A DNA stretch of 53,531 nt from contig JAMYWO010000052.1 in assembly GCA_024220525.1 (NCBI GenBank), forward strand, positions 1-53,531, in the 5' to 3' direction. Positions 44,729-53,531 of this stretch are shown here, piece by piece. The translations under genes were made by a program, and so were the position numbers. Origin of the DNA: Cochliopodium minus (Eukaryota; Discosea; Himatismenida; Cochliopodiidae). How positions within the stretch are numbered: position 1 is the first letter of the stretch; each line of letters opens with the position of its first letter. Below the pieces are notes generated by a model. It made no database searches, was not told the DNA's origin, and worked only from the letters and a program-made list of their open reading frames with translations.

Positions 44729-44983
44729 CTTGTTTGAAATCGAATTTAGATTTTTATCTTTGGAACTTTTTTTTTATTATTATTTTCAGTTAAAAAAAAT
44801 AAAAATATCTTAAATGGATGGATTCAACTGAAGACTTTAATTCCAATAGATTTGATTTCCAACACGTGTTGATCAGTTTTATTTTCTCCAAATTGTTTCA
44901 CCAAAGAATGTTGAATAAAAAAAAAAAATTTGATTGGATAACTTGCTTCCCTTTATTTAAACAAAATAGACCAGCATCAAAAA

Positions 44984-46580
44984 ATGGAAAGACAATATAG
45001 GGTAAATAAAAAAATATTTTAGATGATTTTAAAGAAATATTTTATTTGTAACAAAAATATGAACAAAAATATGAATAATTCATCCTTTAATTCATTGAAA
45101 GATAAAAGATACTTTTATCACCAATAAATACAAATCCCAAATTATCTATTGCAATTTGGTTTTCAAAAATATGGGATGATTAAGTATGAACAGGAAATAA
45201 TCAATGAATATGAAAAAGGAAAATTAATATTTGCATCCATTAAATAAAATTATTTTTGTAAATATAATAATAATCATTTATTTATTTATAAAGAAAATTT
45301 GTTAAAGAAATATGGATTTTCCAAAGTTTAAACTCATTTGAAATTGAGTATTTACAATTTTTTTTTTATTTATCTTTTATTTTCTTAAATTTTTGAAATA
45401 GAGAGACCAAGATGTAGAAAACAATTTTGGAGGGAATTTCGGATTTAATAACGGAAACAACGAGATGATTTTCGGAGGAATGGACAAGGAGTCATTGATG
45501 AAAGCCTCCAACAAACTTCTTTTCTCTTGCAGATCTCAAATCACTTTAATTGAAAACAAAAATGATGAGGAGGATGATAGGTACAAATTATTTGGCTCCA
45601 ATTATGATGATAGTAATGGAAAAGTAAAAAAAAAATTTTAATTAAAAAAAAAAAAAGTTTTTTTTTCACGTAGACATGTCCAAAATTTACAATTTTGTTA
45701 GCGGATAATAATTTATAACCAACAAATTTTGAACTGTTGTAAAGTTTTGGACATCTCTAATTTTCACAAAAATTTTAAGAAAAAAATTTAATTTTAAAAC
45801 AAAATTTTTTTAATTATTTCCATTAATTTTTTATTTGATAATTTTTTTCTTGTTTTATTTTTAATTGTTTTGACTATTTTTTAGAGCGGATCCACTGTAC
45901 ATTTAGAGGTACAGTTGCAGGAAAATTTGGACACTTTGACAAAACATTGCCAAAAACTTGAAAAGTTGATTGTTCCCAACAAAAATGATAACAACTGGAG
46001 GTAAAAAACAAAAATAAAAAATAAAAATTAAAAATTTATGATCTAATTTAAAATTAAAAATTAAATCAAAAATTAAATAGAAAATTGGAACAAATTATTG
46101 CAGAGAAAGAAACGATAGAAAAAAGTTTGAAAATTTCAGTGAAAAAAAGAAAAATGAAGGACAACAAAAACTCTTCTAATGGACTTTCTTCCAACAAAGA
46201 TTTGGACATGGAGGATCCTTTGGGTTCTAGTGTTGTCAATGCTAGGCGTAACGTGAGAGATTTGCAGGATTTCGCTTCCAACATTTTGCATAATTTGTCT
46301 GATCAGAATAATTTAATAAAAGTAACAAAGATTATAACAATAAAATTTAATAATTTAAATTTAAATTAATTAAAAAATTCAAATTTAAATTAAAAATTAA
46401 ATTTTTTTTTTTTAGGGGACGATTTCAAAGTTGTTGAGTGCTGCGGATACTTTGGGTCTTTCTAATTCTTTGATGAAAATGATAGGAAGGAGGGCTCTTG
46501 TGGACAAAATTATAGTTTATGGTGGAATGTTGCTGATTTTGCTTGTTATTTTTGTTTTATGGTGGTTTTTTGTGAGATAA
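44984..46580 (+). CDS. GOSR2: membrin/GOSR2 (Bos1) Golgi Qb-SNARE
   Basis: Exons 44984-45001 (MERQYR, tentative), 45402-45580, 45887-46000, 46081-46321 and 46416-46580 give 238 residues. The N-terminal helices include KESLMKASNKLLFSCRSQIT and LQENLDTLTKHCQKLEKLIV. The SNARE motif runs from about residue 150 with the zero-layer Gln in NLSDQNNLIKGT, followed by KLLSAADTLGLSNSLMKMIG and a C-terminal membrane anchor (IIVYGGMLLILLVIFVLWWF). The LGLSNSLM-x-x-I-x-x-RAxxDKxxxxGGMLL sequence is diagnostic of membrin, which works in ER-to-Golgi fusion with Sed5, Bet1 and Sec22. Exon 3 must start at the second of two overlapping AG sites (AGAG) to keep frame. The six-codon first exon and the 400-base first intron are the weakest part. 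Confidence 0.88.
45673..45757. mobile_element. 85-base TA-flanked MITE, Tc1/mariner-like termini
   Basis: Inside intron 2 of the membrin gene. The left end GACATGTCCAAAATTTACAA and the reverse complement of the right end, GAGATGTCCAAAACTTTACA, are terminal inverted repeats with two differences and one gap over about 20 bases. The element is bounded by TA on both sides (45671-45672 and 45758-45759), the target duplication of Tc1/mariner transposases. It is too short to code; the middle can also fold. No second copy was seen in this window. Confidence 0.6.
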
Positions 46581-46813
46581 AGAAAGAAATTTTTAAAAAA
46601 ATAAATTATTTTAAAAAAATCTAAACTTTTTTTTTAATTAAATAAATTCAATTTGGTTTGATAAACTAGTGTTATTTTGGAGAGAGAAAAATAAATTTGA
46701 GAAGCTTTAAAAGAGAAAAAATTCTTTAATAACAGAAGCAAAAATTACTTTTAATATACATCTTTTATTGAAAATCTCCATTTTAAATTTTTTTATTAAA
46801 AAATAAAAATAAA

Positions 46814-49800
46814 ATGAATTTCTCTTATAATAATGAAAGTCGTCTTTCTTTGACTTTATTAGGATCATCTTTTTGTGGGAAAACTTGTCTTATTACAAGA
46901 TTCATAGAGAATAAATTTGTGGATGGTAAAATATAATTTAATTCATCTATCATAACCCCATAAAAAAGAGATCTCATCTTTAAAATCTTTAGAATATGAA
47001 TATACGGAGACATTGGAAGATAATTATTACACCAAAATCAAATTGGAGAGGAATCATATCAATTTGTCCTTTACTGATACATCGGGAAACTTAAATCGTA
47101 ACAAAAATAAAAAATATTTCACAATAAAGTCTGGAAAATAAAGCAAATAGATATGAGAAATGCATTTATACTCTCAAATAAAAAATATTCAAAATATATT
47201 CAAAAGTGAGGAAAAAAATAGATGTCATACACATATAAATCATATTTACTTCAATCTCAATCAACAATATATCAATTAAAATTAGAAATAAAAATGAATT
47301 ATCTCAAAACAATAAATTTAATTAATAAACCTTGAAAAATAAAGAATATCCAACTCTATATCAGAATTGGATCCAAGAAAGAGATGGATTCCTCCTTGTA
47401 TTCTCGGTGGTGGACAGAGAATCATTCGAAGAAGCAGAAAAGTTTTTCGAATTGATCCAAAAATATGCCTCCCCCAAATCCACAGGCAACTGCATCCTCA
47501 TAGGGACCAAAACAGATCTCATAACTTTGAGAGTAATAGAAAGAAAAGAGGCGGAAGAGTTTGCAAATAAGAAGGGTTTGCTTTATTTCGAGGCAAGCGC
47601 TTTTTCTGGGGAGAATGTTGATACTGTTTTTCATCAAATTTCAAAGCTTTCATTCGAATCTTTTCCTGGAAACAAAAATGGTTTCACACAATACAAAATA
47701 TTTTGTTTAATATTTAAAAAACATTTTAGTTTATTGGTTTTTTTTTGTCAGTTTAATTTGTATTCTTTTAAATCAATTTATTTTTTCATTTTAAATTTTA
47801 TTTTCACATTATGCTTTATTTTAGTTTTTTTTAAGATCTTTATTAAAATCAAAATTTTAATAATTTATTCAAGAAATAATTTGTTTAAGTACATAAAACT
47901 TTTTTCGAAATAAACTTTTTATGTCTAATTTTTAAAATTATTATTTAATTAGAGAACCAAAGGGAGAGTTTGATGGAGACATACGAAATAAAAGAAGAAG
48001 AAATCGAAGATGTGAGCAACAACATCGACAACCTGCACCAAATAGAAGAGATAGAGAAGGAGCTCGAAAAGGAAATGAAAGAAAAGGAGGAAAAAGAAAA
48101 ACTGATTCGAAAAACTCAACTAAAACTCGAAAAGATGAAGGGGGAGCTCCTTGAAAAGTCCAAAAAGATTGAATCTCTTACGCAGTCTCTTTCGCTTCTC
48201 ACCAAGAACAAGAGGAAGGCTGTCAAACTCAGTTTTGGCCGTGTTGACATGAAGAGGTCTCTCACCAATTTAGATGATCTCGTCAACAATAGCTCTCCCA
48301 ATTCTTCTCTTAGGTTTTTATTTTTAATCTTATTTAAATTTATTTATATTTTTTATTTTATTTTTTCTATAATTTTTTATAATTTTTTATTAATTATCTT
48401 TCTTGTTTATTTTCTAATAATTTATTAATTATTAATTATTAATTAATTATTTATTTTTTTTAAAATTTTTTTTATTATTTAATATTATTGCTTTTATTTT
48501 CTATTTATTTTTTATTATTTATTATTATTTATTTATTGTTAGGAAACAAGCGAAAAAACCAGTAAAATTTACACCCAAAAAAAAAACTAGCGCAAACAGA
48601 ATTGAAGTGTCAATAAACCACTCGCAACCATCCACTCCTCAAATCAGACCACAATCCACGCGAATCGAACCTATAAAAATCATGGAGGAGCCGAAAAAAG
48701 CGGAGACTTTAAAAATAGTGAAAATAAATAAAATAAAAAAATTTTTCATCAACAAAAAAAATAGTAATAATTTAAATAAAAATAAAAATAAAAATAAAAA
48801 AAATAATAATGACGAAAATAACAATAATGTTGAGGAGGATGATGAAGGAATTTTTCCTTTCACAGTAGAGAATCTTGTGGAGTTGCAGAAGGACACTTTT
48901 CCAAACTTTCCCGTTCCTCAAGTCATTCATTATCTTATCAAAAAAATTTTTGAAACAGGTGGGAAGAAGACTGAAGGTTATTTTCGAAAACATTTCAAAA
49001 TGATTTTTAAATTTTTTTTTTATTTTTGTTGAATTTAATTTTTTTTTTAAAAAATTTTTTCTTAATAAATCCAATTTTTTCTTTTCATTATTTAATACGT
49101 TCTTGTTATTTACATTAATTTAGATATTATTTTAATGAATTTTGATTATCATTTTTTCTTAATTATTTTTAATGATTTTTTTTTATTTTTGTTTTCATAA
49201 ATTTATTTTTATTAATTATTTTTTTCATTAGAATATTTTCTTTCATTTTTTTTTTATTGTTTCAAACCTTTTTATTTTTTATAAAAGGAATATTCAGGAT
49301 ATCAATACCAAGCGAAGACAGAGACGAGATAATGAAGCAAATAAAAAAGACAGGGACGATAGAAATGACAACAACCGACCCCCACTACTACGCTGCAACC
49401 TTAAAATCCATTCTGAGAAAATTTCCCACCTTCTTCACCAATTATGATGAGTGTTTAGATGCCTCCTCTCGCCTTGACTTTCTCAAAATTTGGAATGATT
49501 TGAGTTTAATAAAACAAAATTTCATGGTTTATTTCTCCATTTTCTTTTCCATGATGCTTGAAGAATCTGTAGTGAGAGGTTGGGATTTTTTTAGATTAAA
49601 TTTTTTATCATTTTTTTCTAGACTTTAAACAAAAATTTTATTAATTGATAAAAATTTTTTTAAAAATTATTTCATAATTTTTGATTTTTTTTCACTTAAA
49701 TTTTTTAATTTTTTAATAATTTTTTTGAAAATACTTTCTTTATTTATTTCTTTTCTAATCATTTTTTATTTTTCATTTTTTGTTTAAAAAAAAATTAATT

Positions 49801-50389
49801 AGAAACGAAGATGGACTTACAAAACTTGGCAGTAGTTTTTGCTCCTTCATTCATCTATTGCGAAACGCTGGACATCCAAAAAACCCTCTTCAACCAACCC
49901 AGAGAAATTACCTTCCTCAAAAAAATAATACACTTCACCATCAACACTAAGACTCAAGTCTCCCAAAACCCCAGAATATCCGTTCGATTCAATATGTACA
50001 TTGAAACAAACAATGGCATTCCGAACAAAAAAATAGACGACATCAACTTTAAATTTGAAAATAATACTTTGATTGAAGCGAATGAAGATAAACAAGATAA
50101 AAATGAAAAAATTAGCTTGGATTTGAATGTTGTGAATCTTCAAAGGCCCTCCAGAAGGTCTAAAAGTAACAAATGTATTTTTTTATTTTTTTTTCTGACT
50201 TTTTCAATTTTATTTTAATTTTTTATTTTTAATCATTTTCTCTTTAAAATTTTTTTAATTTTCTCTTTTTTTTTCTTTTTTTTAGCTTGGGTCAGACCTG
50301 AGAGTAGCTCTCCTCGACCTGAAAGAGTGGTGAAAAACTTTTTGACTCGATCATCCAAAAAGATTGTACTTAAAGAAGTTGTAAATTAA
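46814..50389 (+). CDS. Ras-like GTPase domain fused to coiled coil and RhoGAP domain
   Basis: Exons 46814-46925, 46993-47097, 47345-47680, 47953-48313, 48543-48976, 49288-49578, 49803-50165 and 50286-50389 keep one frame, 701 residues. Residues 10-180 are a Ras-family GTPase: P-loop GSSFCGKT, G3 DTSGN, G4 GTKTD, G5 EASAFS. H-Ras Gly12, Gly13 and Gln61 correspond to Ser19, Phe20 and Asn70, so hydrolysis is probably poor. Residues about 195-270 form a coiled coil (EKEMKEKEEKEKLIRKTQLK), then a basic, disordered linker. Residues about 408-590 are a RhoGAP domain with catalytic Arg453 in EGIFRIS, KFPTFFTNYDE and MDLQNLAVVFAPSF. There is no CAAX box after the GTPase. The joining intron (47681-47952) has a GTTTCA donor; the phase fits and the frame upstream of METYEIK is open to the acceptor. 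Two separate genes remain the alternative. Confidence 0.75.
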
Positions 50390-50516
50390 AAATATTATTG
50401 TGTACCAAAGAACAATAAATAGCATTTAAAATTTTTTACTTCTGGAAATACTGACCAACAGAAATCAAATAATTATTAATAAAAAAAAATAAAAAATAAA
50501 AAATAAAAATTGAGAG

Positions 50517-53500
50517 ATGATTGAAGAAAATGGATTAAAAGAATTTTTGTATGAAATACCCAATAACAGCAAAAATATTGAATTAGCCAAAGAGAATGTC
50601 TTGAAAGATTCCTATGATAGTGAATCCTGGTCGATTTTATTGAAAGAATGCAAAGAGATAGATATTGTGAAAACTAGGAATCTCTTCGACTACTTTTTGA
50701 ATCTATATCCGACCTCTGTAAAAAAAAAAACAACAAATAATTTTAAATATATTTTTGTGTTCAGATAATATGTCGTTTTCCAACCAATAAACCTCTGATA
50801 TTTTTAACATTCAAATATTGCTACTCTTCTTTTGAGAGTATTGAATTTTTTTATACAAAATGGAGTGTTAAATTAAAGATATACTTTAAATACTTTCAAA
50901 GATAGTTTATCAATGTCTGATTTGAGACATTTTTTAAAGAAGGATAACATAGATTTTTAATTTTGTAAGAATTCAATATATTATTCAAAAATAAAAAGAT
51001 ATAATCAAGATTTGGGTCTAATGATAGTGATATAACCATATTGTGGAGAATACAGAACATAAAGAATAATTAACAATTAATTAACATTATTTATTTTTTT
51101 TCAACTAAATAAAAATTCAGGGAAAATACTTGAAATTATATGCTGAATTAGAAAAGAAAGCAGGGAATGATAAAGAAGCGGAGACTATCTACCAAAAATA
51201 TTTGAAATCAGTTCCTTATGTGGGTTTTTGGAAAAGTTATTTGAATTTCGTGAAAGAAAAACAACAAAAAAACGAAGATGGAAAAAGAGAAATTCTCATC
51301 GCATACAAATTCGCAATAGAAGATAATAAAATCGGATTAGATATTGAAAGTACTCCCATATGGAAAGATTATTTACAGCTCTTAAGAGATCCAAGCTTAA
51401 AAACAGGTTTAAAAAAAAATTAACGAGACATTATTACACTTAAAATTTTTCTTTTAATTGTTTTACTTATTTTATTTTATTTTTTTTTTCTAATTTATTT
51501 TTTATTATGATTTTTTTTTTTTGTTTTTTTTGTTTTCTAATTTATTTTATATTTTGATTTTATTTTCTTAATTATGACTTTGATTTGATTTTTTTTTTTG
51601 TTGTTTTTTATTTTTATTTTTATTTTTATTTTTATTTTTATTTTTATTTTTTTTTATTATTTTTTTTTATTATTTTTTATTTTATTTTTATTTTTATTTT
51701 TACATAATTTTTTTTTTAGATGTATCAAAAATAAGATCGACGTTCATACAAGCAATATCAAGGCCACTAATAAACTTGGAGGAGATATGGAAAGAGTACG
51801 AGGCTTTCGAAAACGATTTCAAAGCACTCGCCTTGAAAATGATCAAAAAGCACAACCCCCTCTACATCAAAGCTCGTAATTCTTTCAACGAAATGAAACT
51901 TTCTTATGATGAAATCAACAAGAGTATGTTGGCTGTCCCTCCTCGTTCTGTATATGAAGAAACCCAACAAGTAACAAATAAAAAGAAAAATCAAATCAAA
52001 TTAATAAATAATAAAAATAAAATAAAATAAATAAATATTGATATAAAAAAAATTAAATTTAAAAAAATAAAAAATATTAAAAAAATTAAAAAATAAAAAA
52101 ACAGCAAAAAAAACAACAAAAAAAAATCATAATAATCAAATCAAAGTCACAATAAAGAAAATAAAATCAAAATATAAAAATAATTAAAAAAATAAAATTT
52201 AATAAAATAAAATTTAATAAATTAAACTCCATAAAAAAATAAAAAACAGAAAAAATTTCAAACAATTAAAATTAAAAATTAAAATATTAAAGTTGGTATT
52301 TTGGGAAAGACTCATCAACTATGAAAAAACAAATCCATTGGAGTTAAGCCAAGTGTTGCACCATGAACGCATTAAATTCATTTACGAGCAAGCTCTCCTT
52401 TGTCTCAACAAATATCCCGACATCTGGATCGATCTAGCTAATTTTCACATCGAAAATAATTTAATTGAAGTTGCTGAAAGGTAAAAAATAAAAATTTAAT
52501 TTTTTTAATTTTGTCAATTTTTGCGGATTATTTTCATTTTATTTTTTGTTTTGTTGTAAATTTAATATATTTTTATTTTTTATCAATTTTTTTGTTTTAT
52601 TTTTGTGTTTAATTTTTTTAAATTTTCATTTATTTAAAATATTTTTAATTTAATTTATTTTATTAATTATTATTTATTTATATTATTTTATTTCAAAATT
52701 TAAATTAATATTTATTTTACTTTTATTATTTTTATTTTTCATTTAGTTATTACATAAGAGGATTAAATTTTAATCCTACCTCCGCTTTACTTCACTTTTC
52801 ATACGCCCTCTTCTTGGAGGAGAGGAACAAAATAGAAAAAGCAGAACAAATCTACGACCAACTCATCAAAAACGCTCCAACAACCCTCGCTTACATTCAA
52901 AAAATGAAATTTAAAAAGAGAACTCAAGTAAAAAAAGAATTTAAACCTTTTAAATTTATTTTATTTTTTTAAAATTTATTTTAATATATTATATTTGATT
53001 TTAAACAATTTTTATATTTTTTTTAGATTCAATTTTTTTATTTTTTATTTTTTTATTTTATTAAAATCTGATTTTTTTTGTTAAATTTGATTTTTTATTT
53101 TATTTAAATTCAATGTTTATTATTTTTTTTATTTATTAAAATTAATTTTTATTTTTATTTATTTAAAACTAATGATTTTATTCTTATTTATTTTTTTTTA
53201 ATTTTTTTAATCGTTTTATTGATTTTTTAGTTTTTTTAAAATTTATTTTTGACTTTATCAATTTTTTTCTTCTTGTTTTAGAATTTGGAGTCTTCAAGGG
53301 AAGTGTACAAAAAAGCATTGAAAGAGTTCCAAGAGACAAGTTGGGAGATACACTGCGCCCAAGGTTTCATGGAATACTACATCAATAAAAATCCCAATAT
53401 TGCAAGAGGTTTATTTGAATATGGTAAATTTATTAATAATTTTTTTATTTTTATTTTTTATTTTTATTTTTATTTTTATTTTTTATTTTTTATTTTTTAT

Positions 53501-53531
53501 TTTTTATTTTTTATTTTTTATTTTTTATTTT
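50517..53531 (+). CDS. CSTF3: cleavage stimulation factor subunit 3 / Rna14 (HAT-repeat protein), 5' part
   Basis: Exons 50517-50717, 51121-51406, 51720-51970, 52293-52480, 52747-52927 and 53282-53423 give 416 residues; the gene runs off the window. HAT repeats with the W-x-x-x-(L/Y)...A-x-x-(I/V)(Y/F)E-(R/Q)-A pattern are seen throughout: ESWSILLKECKE, GKYLKLYAELEKKAG, AETIYQKYLKSVPYVGFWKS, TFIQAISRPLINLEEIWKEY, LVFWERLINYEKTNPLELS, FIYEQALLCLNKYPDIWIDL and KAEQIYDQLIKNAPTTLAYI. The WERLINYEKTNPLE and YPDIW segments match CstF-77 well. The protein scaffolds CPSF/CstF in mRNA 3'-end cleavage. The ATG is taken as the first in the open frame. Introns 2 and 3 are of opposite A/T polarity (see findings). 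Confidence 0.9.
51598..51710. repeat. TTTTTA simple repeat in CstF-77 intron 2
   Basis: Runs of TTTTTA and TTATT units fill the 3' half of the intron just before the acceptor at 51719. They are complementary in type to the A-rich next intron. Confidence 0.85.
53446..53531. repeat. TTTTTAT 7-mer microsatellite at the right window edge
   Basis: TTTTTA and TTTTTTA units run to the last base, after the donor of a CstF-77 exon at 53424, so they are intronic. They mirror the ATAAAAA run at the left edge. Confidence 0.9.

Noticed and set aside
47681-47913. C-terminal read-through of the GTPase frame to 47913
   Set aside because: The added residues are almost only Phe, Ile, Lys and Leu, as in other T-rich introns, and contain no prenylation motif.
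1-53531. Mirror ATAAAAA and TTTTTAT repeats at the two ends, resembling telomeres of a 53.5 kb chromosome
   Set aside because: Both runs lie inside introns of genes cut by the window edge (TGL lipase and CstF-77), the unit has no G, and similar runs occur in many internal introns.
1-53531. tRNA, rRNA, CRISPR arrays and viral or LTR elements
   Set aside because: I looked for GC-rich cloverleaf patches, regular spaced repeats, and reverse transcriptase, integrase or capsid words on both strands and saw none.

Overview
This window is AT-rich nuclear DNA from a eukaryotic protist. Genes are compact and most are cut by several GT-AG introns that are almost pure A and T. TAA, TAG and TGA all act as stops, so the standard code is used. 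Dictyostelium-type CTDC cysteine repeats, RCC1, F-box-like, ankyrin-like and RhoGAP proteins and an HSP104 chaperone suggest a free-living amoeboid lineage (Amoebozoa, Heterolobosea or Anaeramoebae-like). The sequence alone does not let me choose between them. A 100-base run of N lies at 15540-15639. Both window ends fall in ATAAAAA/TTTTTAT repeats inside introns of truncated genes, so these are contig breaks and not chromosome ends.

Left part (1-13.6 kb): 3' end of a TGL/SDP1-type triacylglycerol lipase; two tandem MAPEG membrane-enzyme genes; a zone of decayed gene fragments (3.1-5.6 kb); a nitrilase joined in frame to a seven-repeat WD40 propeller; two tandem SEC14/CRAL-TRIO genes, the second frameshifted; a fatty-acid-hydroxylase/sterol-desaturase family enzyme; and calcineurin B.

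Middle (13.7-31.7 kb): two coiled-coil genes, the gap, a PTTG1IP homologue, two small unknown genes, intronless HSP104 with two heat-shock-element dimers upstream, a C2H2 zinc-finger protein ending in a His-rich metal-binding tail, a gene-poor 2 kb with an ankyrin-like relic, a patatin phospholipase ending in a C2 domain, and an RCC1-like protein.

Right part (32-53.5 kb): a small gene with micro-exons, a doubtful leucine-rich gene, a mitochondrial-type lipoate ligase with one GC-AG intron, ribosomal protein eS1/RPS3A, a 23-exon surface protein (CAP domain, Ser/Thr/Pro linker, about 14 CTDC repeats, transmembrane segment), two F-box-like/F5-8C-like paralogues around a leucine-rich gene, the Golgi SNARE membrin with a small TA-flanked MITE in an intron, a Ras-like GTPase joined in frame to a RhoGAP domain, and the 5' part of CstF-77/Rna14.

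There is no operon-like pathway. Lipid enzymes and lipid-binding proteins are common (TGL lipase, MAPEG, SEC14, hydroxylase, patatin-C2), as are membrane signalling and traffic genes (calcineurin B, Ras-RhoGAP, membrin). The main novelties are the nitrilase-WD40 and Ras-RhoGAP fusions, the CAP-CTDC receptor-like protein with repeat-phased introns, the zinc-finger/His-rich protein, and patchy gene conversion in all three paralogue pairs. Exon joins were worked out by hand from reading frame and splice signals. No database search was possible.
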